Of a DNA stretch of 64,000 bases, positions 42,926-53,803 are shown one piece after another. The stretch is from Wyeomyia smithii (Eukaryota; Arthropoda; Insecta; Diptera; Culicidae). The DNA is taken from the NCBI RefSeq assembly GCF_029784165.1, contig NC_073695.1, forward strand, positions 212,689,896 through 212,753,895. The letters run 5' to 3'. The notes under the pieces are model-generated. The model was not told the DNA's origin, ran no database searches, and worked only from the letters and a program-made list of their open reading frames with translations. The position numbers and the translations under genes are program-made. Positions within the stretch are counted from its first letter, which is position 1. Each line of letters opens with the position of its first letter.

Positions 42926-45730
42926 TAATTTATTTATTTATTTAATTATTTATTTATTTCATCCAACACAATGGTTTACATGAAATGTGGGTGATGGGGA
43001 AAATCCAACAATTAGGCATAAAAACCCCATATCTTTTAACATAAATATATAAACTTAGGTCTAACACAGAACAAATATAAGTAACAATAAAAAGTGACAT
43101 ATCCTTAGTTCTAAGCAGAAAGTCATATAACATAGTCAAGATTGTAAAATAAAAATAAACATATTAAGATTACAGGAAACGGTATTTTCGATGAACATCC
43201 ATTTTCAAATCGTCTCTTGAAGCAGCTTCCGCCGGAACAATTTAGCTCTCTCTCCAAATTCGAATAGATGAAAATATTCATTAAAAATTGCACTCATCGA
43301 GTGTAGCGGTGAGTTTATGAGATAATCCGTTCTGACAAATGGGCGACGGAGGAAACCGGCTCTGGATCTCAGACACCTGAAATGCGCACTGACGTTAAGC
43401 TGTTCCAACAGTGAGCTGCAATCAGTCTCAGTAGAAAGCAGTTTGGCAGCAAAAACAGCTTTCGAGACTTTTCGTCTTTTCTCCAACGTGGTTATGCCCA
43501 GCAATTTACAACGGGCTGCATATGGAGGCAGGTCGAACGCCACCTTAGATTCCTGAGGGCGTACCAGACGAACTTCCGTTGAATGCTTTCAATTCTTCGT
43601 ATTCAAGTTGCGTGATACGGTGACCAAATGACGGCGGAAGACTCCAAGTGAGACCGTACAAACGCAAAATAGAGTGATCGAAGGCATAGCGGGTCATCGA
43701 ACTCCTGGGCGATTTTAAATAAAAAGCCAAGCTGTCGGTTAGCTTTGTCAATCACAAATTGTTGATGCTGTCGAAAGGATAGATCTGAATCTAGATACAC
43801 ACCGGTTTCAACACGCTTCAACGAGTGTCCAGCGATCGTGTAGTTATAATAGTAGGCTTCGCGGCTAACTTTGTGGTGAAATGAGATGGTCACACACTTT
43901 TCGACGCTAAGGGTCATTCGATTTACAATACACCACGTAGCAAATTGCTCCAGACGAGACTGTAGAGTGTCGCAATCAGCCAAACTTTTTACTTCGGCAT
44001 ACATTTTAAAGTCATCAGCATACACAAGCTTGTAACTTCCTGTGAATAAGTTCGTGGCATCGTTAAAGAACAAAATAAACAGAATTGGCCCGAGATTGCT
44101 GCCTTGAGGCACGCCGGAGTAGTTAGTGAATTCCTGGGGGAGAGTTGTGCTAATTTTGACCTGTAATTTCCTTTGTTTCAGGTAAGATTCCAGCCAGCTG
44201 CAAAGGCGAGTGGAAAACCCAAGTTTTTTAAACTTTTTTAGAGCTATGTCATGGTCGATACGATCAAAGGCGGCCTATAAACCGGTATGAATTGCATCGA
44301 CTTGGTTACCTCGGGAAATTACATCAAAGCACAGAGAGGTAAACTCCATGAGATTCGTGTCAACTGATCGACCAGGCATGAATCCATGTTGCTGCGTAGA
44401 GATGTAACTGCGACAGTTGAAGATCATATAGTCGCTAACTACTAGTTCAAGAACTTTGGAACCAGCACAAAGGGACGTTATGCCTCGATAATTTTTAACA
44501 AACTGTTTTTAACCTTTCTTGAACACCGGAAACTTGATCGATTTTTTCCATTCTAAAGGAAACCGAGCTTGCTGCATCGAAAGGTTTAGAATTTTTCATA
44601 AGAGGGGTTTTAATATTCTGCGAGCACTTCTTCATGAAAACAGTTGGAACACCATCCGGCCCAGGCGTGAATGAAGATTTCAGTTTGCGTAAGGCTTTTA
44701 ACAGCATGTCTTCGGAAATATGGAAAGTATCCAAATCGACTACATCTAAAGGCACGTTTTCGACGCATTGAGGATCAATCTCTGCATGGTTGCGAGGACT
44801 AAATACGGTAGCAAAATGCTCGGCGAAAAGTTCACATTTTTCGGCGTTGGTAGAAGCCACCATATTTCCCTTATTTATTGTCGCAGGTAACCCATTCTCT
44901 TCGTGCTTTGATCGCACAAACGACCAAAACTTGGCTGGATACTGACGTAGCCGCTCTTGAAGCCCTCGCACATATTCAGCATATCGTTGACGATTATATC
45001 GTCTGTAGTTGCTACTAGCTCTGTTGAACATAGCTTTCGTAGTAGGATTTCGATTTCGAGTAAACTTTCGAAGAGCTGCTGCACGAATTCTTTTCAAGGA
45101 ACGAAGTTGAGCATTAGACCAAATAAGTTTTCGTGGAGGCTTGAAAAGTGGAGTGAATCTCAATAAAGCGGCTTGAACAATCAAGTTGAATCGGAGTAAA
45201 GCTTCATCTACATTGTTACAACTAGTGACTGGCTCCCAGTCGACAGTTTGAAGGTATTCACTAATGTTGAGTAATCAGTTCTCTTGAAGTTCAATGCCGT
45301 CGTGTCTATATCTTAAACTAGCGGTAGGTGAGAGTGTACTATGACATAAAACATCAGAGCAGGATGATATGAATCCAAACGTGCTAAAGGATCGTCAGCG
45401 CTAACCAGAATTGTGTAGTTCGCTCCGTCATTAAGAAACAGCAGGTCCAAGTATCGTCCGTTAAAATTACTGACTGGATTGACCTGCAGTAAGTAGCACC
45501 TAGCGGTACCGTCAAGAAGTATTTCTTGAACCGATGCTTTGTTCCGACCACTACGTCTGGAGGTAGTGTTCGAAACATCAACAAACATGTAACCGTGGCG
45601 TGAACGCTTCCATGCGATTTTGGGTTGATTGTAGTCACCAGCTATGATAATGATGTCGTTCAAACTTGCAGCATCGCAGATCTTCTCAATGCAGCCGATA
45701 TGAAGTTTCACGAGCTTTATTTTTTTTAAT
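42926..45730 (-). mobile_element. CR1-type retrotransposon inserted in the mariner gene
   Basis: On the minus strand the 3' end is a TAAA-type simple repeat (complement of 42926-42960). The body runs to about 45730, where mariner sequence resumes (GATATTTATGTCAGAAAACA). The coding region has the end of the endonuclease and a complete reverse transcriptase, in pieces. It is 5'-truncated within the endonuclease, the usual outcome of target-primed reverse transcription. No precise target duplication could be fixed because the junction is AT-rich. Confidence 0.75.
43205..45711 (-). pseudogene. CR1-type endonuclease and reverse transcriptase, frame-broken
   Basis: Right to left: endonuclease (45313-45711: IIIIAGDYNQPKIAWKRSRH, YLDLLFLNDG, LDSYHPAL) and connector plus fingers (44495-45184: YRRYNRQRYAEYVRGLQERL, FWSFVRSKHEENGLP, SFTPGPDGVPTVFMKKCS). 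A broken middle follows, then motif B PQGSNLGPILFILFFNDATN and motif C KLVYADDFKMYAEV (43603-44112), and WCIVNRMTLSVEKCVTISF. The C-terminus is YAARCKLLGITTLEKRRK with FEFGERAKLFRRKLLQ (43205-43543). The YADD aspartates survive. Several frameshifts and stops separate the pieces. Confidence 0.78.
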
Positions 45731-45866
45731 ATGGATATTTATGTCAGAAAACAGCTGTCCCGTTCACTGGCCTCGGAGCTGTAGGCAATGCGTCGGTGGC
45801 AGCGGCTGGATGAGATGATCAAGTCGACTTTCAAGTGGTGATGGACGACGAGAATTATCTCACCCT
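45731..45866 (+). pseudogene. Mariner transposase, central piece with first catalytic Asp
   Basis: Reads MDIYVRKQLSRSLASEL, then RRWQRLDEMIKSTF, and after a frame change FQVVMDDENYLTL. The VMDDE block is the first catalytic aspartate region of Tc1/mariner transposases. The piece is cut at CACCCT by the probable LTR insertion, and the gene resumes at 52514-52520 with the same CACCCT followed by GGATGGTAACGACTGG. Confidence 0.65.
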
Positions 45867-46856
45867 TGTTCGCAAGTACCCCCAACGCTACAACCCTTTT
45901 TATAATATCACAGAACGAGCCAACAAAACAATATCACAGAACGAGCCACACTGCTGCAAAAGGAAGCCGAATCATCCACATCGACTACTGCAGAGCAAAC
46001 GATGAGTATTATCAGCCGCTATCATTTTCTCACCACCACCGATCGCTGCTGGAGCGATATCGAAGCTGGAGCTAGAGCCGAAGACATGCTACCGATAAAC
46101 CCATCGATCGCCGAAGCAATTTATCCGATCGCTTCTAGAGCGAGAATCGATCACCGGAGAGATGCCACCGATAAGCCGATTGATGAGACGTCGCCAGAAG
46201 AGAGTCAGTCAACCCGAACTTCATCCCACCGCCGACCGCTGCAGATAACATCGCACGGCCCTTCTGGAGTCCTTATCTATTAAAGCGCTGCTGGAGCGGC
46301 GCACCAGTCTCCTTCCAGTCACCGGATAGCATGGGCGGTGGAACCGCATGCTAATTTATTCATTTAATTTAAGTCAATAATTGTAACAGTAAAGAAATAA
46401 AATTAAGCATCATTCTGTGCCGAACACGCATCAGTATAGGACGTGTTTGGTGATCGCTCCGATAGAATATAAAACAAAAGACGCGCGAGCAAGTGTTGGC
46501 ATTGTTTGCCTGGTCGAGTGAAGGTTCAAGGTCGCCCGCCTTTGTGCAACCGTTTCGCATCGTGGCTGTTTGCTGGTGCGTAAGCCGATTTGGCTGCTAA
46601 GTGATTTGTGCTACAGCAGTGGACGAGAATCTCAACACAAAGGAGGAAAAAGAAGAAGCCAACAGTTGACAGCGAGTTGTGTCGCTGTGCTGAGTGATCA
46701 CACACCTGGCTCGCTGCTGGTGGCTGTTTGGAGCTGCTGTATTGGTGCTGCTGGCTGTAACGGCTGCAGCTTCGACCGTTCGCACAACCAACCCTGCTGA
46801 AAGGAGAAGTAAAGAGGTACGTGTTCTGTCGGCGCTAGTGCGCTAGATTTAGCGCG

Positions 46857-48246
46857 ATGGATGTAGATCCCTCGCCTCCCGTGCCACCATCCCCGAACCC
46901 CTCCGACTCTGTCCCTCCGACTCTGTCCCTACTGCCAACCCTTCCTCTGTTAATTCTCCAGTCCCCCCTCGCCCCAGGCTTTACCCGGACGGATCTCAGG
47001 GCAGCTTTACTGTTTTCTTTCGGCCAAAAGCAGGACCGAAATCGAAACCGTTAACATCCTGCAGATTTCGAAAGACCTGACGGAGGGGTACAAGGCCGTG
47101 ACCGAAATCTCCAAGGTCATACCCAACAAGCTCCGTGTCGTGGTCAGCGACCTGGAACAGGTCAACGCTATTGCTCGCTCCGAGCTTTTCACACGCGAGT
47201 ATCGCGTTTATATACCCGCACGAGACGTGGAGATCGACGGTGTCATAACCGATTCGAGTCTGTCGGTCGAGTGTATCTCGGCAAGCGGTTTTGGCTGCTT
47301 CAAAAATGCTTTGTGTCACGACGTAAAAGTAAAGATCATAGATTGCAAGCAATTGCGGTCTGTGTCTCTTGTCAACGGCACAAAAGTGTACACTCCGTCA
47401 GACTCGTTTCGTGTTTCGTTTGCCGGATCTGCTCTCCCTAGCCACGTCTCGATCGATCGGGTTCGTCTGTTTGTGCGATTGTATGTACCCCGTGTTATGA
47501 ATTGCACCAATTGTAAGCAGCTAGGCCACACAGCCGCCTACTGCTGCAATAAGGCACGATGTAGCAAGTGTGGAGAAACTTATGCGGACGATTCTTGCAG
47601 TGTAAATGCTGAAAAATGTATTCACTGCGGGGAAAATCAGCATGAGCTCTCCACATGCCCGGTGTACATGCAGCGCAGAGATAAAATCAAGCGGTCACTT
47701 AAGGAGCGTTCAAAGCGATCTTACGCTGAGATGCTGAAGAAGACCGTGACCACTTCTACCATAACATCGAACCCCTTTGATCTGTTGTCCTCTGATGAAA
47801 CCGATTCTGACGATTCACCAGCGGGAACAACTTATGCCAATCCTGGGGCGTCTAGAAAGAGGAAAAATATTTCCTCTCCTAAACTTCCCCGAAAAGGTCC
47901 TAAGATTTCCCAGAGTGAAATGAAAGTTACAAACAAACCAAACAGTGCTGCGGAAAAACCGAAGCAAACTCCTCATGGGCTTGCAAGTTTAAAGTCCCAG
48001 AAGGAGTTCCCAGCACTGCCAGGAACATCTAAAACCCCAGTTGTTCCTTTTGCACTCCCAGTTGATGGAACAAACTCTGGATTAGTGAAATTTTCTGACA
48101 TTGTGGACTGGATTTTTGAAACTTTCAATGTACCCGATCCAATTAAAATTTTTCTTACAGCATTCCTCCCAACAGTTAGATCATTTTTGAAGCAGTTGAC
48201 TGCCCAATGGCCCCTCCTTGCAGCGATTGTATCCTTCGATGCCTAA
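46857..48246 (+). pseudogene. I-clade ORF1 (zinc-knuckle nucleic-acid-binding protein), plus copy
   Basis: ATG at 46857 opens a proline-rich N-terminus (MDVDPSPPVPPSPNPSDSVP). A frameshift near 46990-47040 moves the frame to the one running through 47098-48246. That part contains an RRM-like middle (PNKLRVVVSDLEQVNAIARS) and three CCHC-type knuckles at about 47499-47670: CTNCKQLGHTAAYC, CSKCGETYADDSC and CIHCGENQHELSTC. A basic, Ser-rich tail (KRKNISSPKLPRKGPKIS) and a hydrophobic end follow. The stop at 48246 overlaps the ORF2 start at about 48239. In I elements ORF1 binds the element's RNA. Confidence 0.82.
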
Positions 48247-51200
48247 TTCATCTGCGTATACGAAGGATTCTATCTCTGTCTTACAGTGGAATTGTAGTGT
48301 GGAAAAGTATTTTACCAAAAATGGATTCATTTAAAGTTTTAATAAATAGAAACAAATGCGATGCATTTTCCCTTTGTGAAACTTGGCTTACTTCAAATAT
48401 TGATCTCAACTTCCATGATTTTAATATTATTCGCCTTGATCGAGACACCCCATATGGAGGAGTACTTTTAGGGATTAAAAAGTGCTATTCTTTCTATCGT
48501 ATTAACCTCCCCTCGATTCCAGGCATCGAAGTTGTCGCATGTCAAATGACAATACAAGGTAAAGAGCTTTGTATTGCCTCAATATATATTCCTCCCAGAG
48601 CACAGGTTGGGCAACGGTTGCTCTTTGATTTAATAGAACTTCTTCCCTCGCGACGTTTGACTTTGGGAGAATTCAACTCTCATGGTGTGGCTTGGGGTTC
48701 CCCCTACAATGATAACCGCTCCTCTTTAATCTATAACCTTTGTGATGACTGCGACATGACTATTTTGAACAACGGTGAAATGACACGTATCCCGAAACCT
48801 CCAGCGCACCCAAGCGCTTTGGATCTATCCTTATGTTCGACGTCGCTACGGTTGGATTGCACATGGAAGGTAATCCTCGATCCTCACGGTAGCGACCATT
48901 TGCCTATTCTTATTTCAATTACTAGCGGGTCAACTCGCATGCGACCAGTTGACATTCCGTATGACCTCACACGGAATGTCGATTGGAAGTTATACGAGGA
49001 AATGATTTCAAAATCGGTCGAGTCGATTCAACATCACCCGCCACTTGAAGAATACAACCTCCTCGCGGGCTTAATCCTCGACGCCGCGTTGCAAGCCCAA
49101 ACGAAGAAATATCCCGGCGTAACGATCAAAGAGCGGCCTCCAACTCCGTGGTGGGACAAAGAGTGCTCCGATGTCTACACGCAAAGATCCGACGCGTTTT
49201 TGGCCTTCCAGAAGGGAGGTATACCCGACGACTATATACGGTATTCGGTGCTTAATACCAAGCTTAAAAGCCTGGCTGAAGCAAAGAAACGCGGATATTG
49301 GCGTCGGTTCGTGAACGAGACGTCGAGGGAGACATCGATGAGCACTCTTTGGAACACAGCCCGAAGAATGCGGAATCGCGTAACGGTCAACGGAAGCGAG
49401 GAGTCTTCAAGTCGGTGGATATTTGATTTTGCCAGGAAAGTATGTCCGGACTCTGTTCCTGAGCAAAACATTGTTCGCGATGCGTCTCCGGGCCACGACG
49501 CGATAGAATCACCTTTTACGATGGCAGAATTTTCAGTTGCCCTCCTGTCCTGTAACAATAACGCGCCTGGGTTAGATAGAATCAAATTCAACTTGTTGAA
49601 GAATCTACCCGGCAATGCCAAGAGGCGCTTGTTGAACTTGTTCAATAAGTTCCTGGAGCAAAACATTGTACCGCAGGATTGGAGGCAAGTGAAGGTGATC
49701 GCCATCCAAAAACCAGGGAAACCAGCTTCTGATCACAACTCTTATAGGCCGATTGCAATGCTATCCTGTATCCGGAAATTGATGGAAAAAATTATACTCC
49801 GTCGTTTAGACCATTGGGTCGAATCAAATGGTCTACTATCAGATACTCAATTTGGCTTCCGCCGTGCCAAAGGGACGAATGATTGTCTTGCGTTGCTTTC
49901 AACAGATATTCAGCTGGCGTATGCTCGCAAAGAACAAATGGCGTCTCCGTCTTGGACATTAAGGGGGCTTTTGATTCCGTTTCTATTGACATTCTTTCGG
50001 GTAAACTTCACCGACAAGGATTTTCTCCAATTTTGAACAATTTTTTGCACAATTTGCTGTCCGAAAAGCACATGCAGTTTACGCACGGCGATTTGGCAAC
50101 TTTTCGCATTAGCTACATGGGTCTTCCCCAGGGCTCATGTTTAAGCCCCCTTCTTTACAACTTTTATGTAAATGACATCGACGAATGTCTGGCAAATTCA
50201 TGCACGATAAGACAACTTGCAGACGACAGTGTAATCTCTGTTACAGGAGCCAAAGCTGCCGATTTGCAAGGACCATTGCAAGATACCTTGGACAATTTGT
50301 CTGCTGGGCTTTACAGCTAGGTATCGAATTCTCTCCGGAGAAGACTGAGATAGTAGTTTTTTCTAGGAAGCATTAACCTGCTCAGCTTCAAACACAATTA
50401 ATGGGTAAAACGATTTCTCAGGTTTTGGTACACAAATATCTTGGTGTCTGGTTCGACTCTAAAGGCACCTGGGGTTGTCACGTTAGGTATCTGATGAAAA
50501 AATGTCAACAAAGAGTGAATTTTCTTCGTACAATAACCGGACAATGGTGGGGAGCCCACCCAGGAGACCTTAAAAGGCTTTACCAAACAACGATATTGTC
50601 TGTCATTGAGTACGGGTGTTTCTGCTTCCGCTCCGCAGCAAACACACATTTGATCAAACTGGAGCGAATACAATATCGTTGTTTGCGTATCGCCTTGGGT
50701 TGCATGCAGTCGACCCATACGATGAGTTTGGAGGTCTTAGCTGGAGTACTACCATTGAAAAACCGCTTCTGGAGCCTGTCTTCTCGTATTCTTATCAAAT
50801 GTGAGGTCTTGAACCGTCCTGTGATTGAAAATTTTGAATGGTTAATCGAACTTAATTCTCAAACCCGTTTTATGACATTGTATTTCAATCACATGTCCCA
50901 TAATATTAACCCTTCTTCGAATATTCCAAATCGTGTCGACTTATCAAATACTTCTGATTCTACTGTGTTTTTCGATACATCCATGATAGAAGAAACTCGT
51001 GGAATCCCGGATCATTTACGCGTGCAGCAGATCCCCAAAATTTTTTCCAATAAATATCGAAACATCAACTGCAACAATATGTTCTACACTGACGGATCAC
51101 GTCTTGATGGGTCCACTGGCTTCGGTATTTTCAATAACAATTTCACCGTCTCCCATAAACTCGATAATCCTGCTTCTGTTTACGTCGCAATTCTGTACAC

Positions 51201-51930
51201 CCTAGGGATTATCGAAAAAATGCCCACGGACCATTATTTCATCTTTACGGACAGTCTCAGTTCCATTGAGGCTCTCCGATCGATGATAGATGTTAAGCAC
51301 TCTCCGTATTTCCTGGGGAAAATACGGGAACATCTGAGTGCTTTATCCGAAAAATCGTATCAGATTACCTTAGCGTGGGTCCCTTCTCACTGCTCGATAC
51401 CGGGCAATGAGAAAGCGGACTCTTTGGCTAAGGTGGGCGCAACAAACGGTGGAATTTATGAAAGACCAATTGCCTTTAATGAATTTTTCTCATTTGTACG
51501 TCAGAATGCGATCATCAGTTGGCAAAATCCTTGGACCAGAGGGGAACTGGGAAGGTGGTTACATTCCATAATCCCCAAGGTGTCGACGAACCCGTGGTTC
51601 AAGGGGTTGGATGTAGGTCGGGATTTCATTTGCGTGATGTCCCGGCTTATGTCCAATCACTATAGATTTGACGCGCATCTCCGTCGTGTTGGGCTCGGGG
51701 AAAGTGGTATCTGTGCCTGTGGTGAAGGTTATCACGACATAGAGCACGTTGTTTGGTCATGCCCTGTACACCGTGACGCCAGGTCTAAATAATTAGCTTC
51801 CCTGCAGGCCGAAAGTAGGCAGCCGGCTGTTCCTGTTCGTGATGTCTTGGCGAGCCGTGACCTATCCTACATGTCCCTTATGTACGTTTTCCTGAAATTC
51901 ATCCACGCCCCAGTTTAATCCTATTCCCTT
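48239..51930 (+). pseudogene. I-clade ORF2: endonuclease, reverse transcriptase, RNase H, plus copy
   Basis: Endonuclease 48300-48960 (CDAFSLCETWL, IYIPPRAQVG, GEFNSHGVAWGS, HGSDHLPILIS). Reverse transcriptase 49650-50330 (IQKPGKPASDHNSYRPIAML, motif A VLDIKGAFDSV, motif B GLPQGSCLSPLLYNFYVND, motif C QLADDSVIS). RNase H 51085-51440 (FYTDGSRLDG, FIFTDSLSS, HCSIPGNEKADSLA). C-terminal zinc motif CACGEGYHDIEHVVWSC. Lesions: a 7 bp insertion near 48297, a frameshift at ~49945, one near 50300-50390, loss of the AEL residues of RNase H near 51187, and a stop at 51790. Confidence 0.85.
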
Positions 51931-52513
51931 CCGCCTACATCCAACCAAACGACAAGAACACGTTAAGACCTCGGATCCGGAAACAGCAACTAGACCCGCA
52001 CGATACTCTCAGGTCCCGAGGGAGACAACGCAATATGCCAGTCCGTAATATCTTGGCCCAGCAGCGGAACATGTGCTTACCTATGGCAATGAAAACCATC
52101 ATACAGTAAACCAGTGCTTTTAATGCAAAATATTGTAGCTTTAAGTTACATTTAGTTTCAGCTCGTAGTCGGCAGCGAGGATAAAAAATTTGCTTTTAGT
52201 TATTAAGATACTTTAGAAAGTAAGCTACCAGATATAATTGGCGCCGTTAAACATTAAATTGTATTTGTGCCGTGTCAAATAAATTGTAGATGAACAAAAA
52301 TAAAAATTAAGCATATAGTTTGTGTTAAATGTTTTAAATAAACCAGTGTTATCAGTGCAAAATGCGTTAGTTGGTTGAAGAAAGGCGCATCTGGATCCGT
52401 GTATACTCGGTCATTCTGCTGGGAGTAGCAGAATTCCTTCGATGCTGGGGTTTGGATTCTGAGCTTACAACGAGCTATCGAAATTTGGAGGTATCCGGTC
52501 CCAACCCCCAACA

Positions 52514-53073
52514 CACCCTGGATGGTAACGACTGGCAGGGCACTTTGAATTTTACTTCCCAACGAGGGAAGTGAGCTCCGAGGTGAGGTTCGTTTCAGAC
52601 GTCATGTTCTCCAAGAAAGTGTTGCTGTGGCTGACGATCAGCGAGAAGGGGGTGTCAAAGCCGCTCTTCTTTCGCTCCGATTGGCCGTGACCAGGAAAAT
52701 TTATAGTACGAAGTGCCTGCCGGAAGTTGCGCCGTTCACCAATAAATAGCATGAGGCCGAAGACGCTGTGTTCTGGTTGGATCTGGCATCGGCCCACTAC
52801 TCAAAGCGATCGTTGGAGGAGATGGAGCGGGTGAATATCGATGTGGTACCCAAGTCGGCGAGCCCGCCCAACGTTCCATTGAGAATTTCTGGGCAACCCT
52901 GAAGCGTAAGATTTACTCCAACAATTTTGTCGCGGTAGCTGGAGAGGAATTGATAAATAAAACGAAGAAAAAACTTAAAAACATGCCTACACTCATGTCT
53001 TCGTCTGCCATGGTTAATGTTCCGGTTAAGTGTCGGAAGGCCGCTCGCAAGGGCGTAGAATTTTTTTGCATGT
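52514..53073 (+). pseudogene. Mariner transposase, C-terminal catalytic part
   Basis: Reads LDGNDWQGT, EVSSEVRFVS, KKVLLWLTISEKGVSKPLFF, then FWLDLASAHYSKRSLEEMER (second catalytic Asp) and VNIDVVPKSASPPNVP. After loss of a few codons and a frame change come IENFWATLKRKIYSNNFVA (catalytic Glu) and the C-terminal KCRKAARKGVEFF. Adding the few missing residues gives the 37-residue D-E spacing of the DD37E group. Frameshifts inactivate it. It lies in the spacer between the two inverted I-clade elements. Confidence 0.78.
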
Positions 53074-53392
53074 AAGCTTTTATAATTACCTTCCTGGTCC
53101 TGGTCGAAGTAAAACTTTGCTGAAGACACTCTGATAATTAATCGTGTTCGCACCTTTCTCATAGTTTTTATGGCACCCTAGGAATGAATGACCGATTTTT
53201 TCAGAACTGCTATACTTTTCTACAAAAACTTGGATTGAAAACAAAGAATAACTACAGACGATTAAATTTCTTGACTTGGAAAAAATCCTAATGTATACTA
53301 AATAACACAAAATTAAAGCTTAGCATTATAAATTGAAGAAATACACGGGATATAAATGCGCTTTTGAGCCAAATCCAGTATTTTTCTCAATT
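53074..53392. other. Short spacer after the mariner gene
   Basis: AT-rich sequence of about 320 bp that should contain the mariner 3' UTR and right TIR, but I could not identify a TIR. No other feature is visible. Confidence 0.4.
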
Positions 53393-53803
53393 GATCTACT
53401 CAGCAGTTTTTTTTTCTTCATCTATAATTTATTTGACACGGCACAAATACAATTTAATGTTTAACGGCGCCAATTATATCTGGTAGCTTACTTTCTAAAG
53501 TATCTTAATAACTAAAAGCAAATTTTGTATCCTCGCTGCCGACTACGAGCTGAAACTAAATCCAACTTAAAGCTAGAATGTTTTGCATTAAAAGCACTGA
53601 TTTGTTGTTTGATGGTTTTCTATCGCCATAGGTAAGCAGCCTATTGAATATGTTCCGCTGCTGGGCCAAGATATTACGGACTGGCATATTGGGTTGTCTC
53701 CCTCGGGACCTGAGAGTATCGTGCGGGTCTAGTTGCTGTTTCCGGATCCGGGGTCTTAACGTGTTCTTGTCGTTTGGTTGGATGTAGGCGGAAGGGAATA
53801 GGA

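Larger units (their letters stand above)
46411..52303 (+). mobile_element. I-clade non-LTR retrotransposon, plus copy (5.9 kb)
   Basis: Flanked by AAATTAAGCAT at 46400-46410 and 52304-52314. The 5' end begins CATTCTGTGCCGAACACG, the same start as the minus copy. It has a 5' UTR of ~450 bp, ORF1 with three CCHC knuckles, ORF2 with endonuclease, reverse transcriptase and RNase H, and a 3' UTR ending CCGTGTCAAATAAATTGTAG plus an A-rich tail. This domain set is that of the I clade; the mosquito element MosquI is the nearest name I can offer. It is full length but disabled by several frameshifts and an internal deletion in RNase H. Confidence 0.85.
45867..52513. mobile_element. Probable solo LTR (~740 bp) interrupted by an I-clade element
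   Basis: The left part 45867-46410 begins TGTTCGCAAG. The right part 52315-52513 ends CCAACCCCCAACA. CACCCT flanks both ends (45861-45866, 52514-52519). TG...CA ends with a 5-6 bp target duplication and no coding region fit a solo LTR. An AAATAAA-type signal lies at about 52336. The left part contains a short tandem repeat of ATATCACAGAACGAGCCA (about 45905 and 45931). The internal interruption has its own target duplication. Superfamily not assigned. Confidence 0.55.
42622..53073 (+). mobile_element. DD37E Tc1/mariner element split by three later insertions
   Basis: Three collinear plus-strand pieces of one transposase gene are found at 42642-42925, about 45731-45866 and 52514-53073. Between them are a CR1-type element (42926-45730) and a probable solo LTR (45867-52513) that itself contains an I-clade element (46411-52303). 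Removing these joins CTCACCCT to GGATGGTAACGACTGG in the correct frame order. The D-to-E spacing of the last piece, allowing a small deletion before IENFW, fits DD37E, a group known from mosquitoes. The element's own TIRs were not identified. Confidence 0.72.

Noticed and set aside
47499..47670. Three CCHC zinc knuckles suggesting a retroviral or LTR-element gag
   Set aside because: The knuckles sit in the first ORF of an element whose second ORF has endonuclease, reverse transcriptase and RNase H in the non-LTR order, with no protease, integrase or LTRs. It is an I-clade ORF1.
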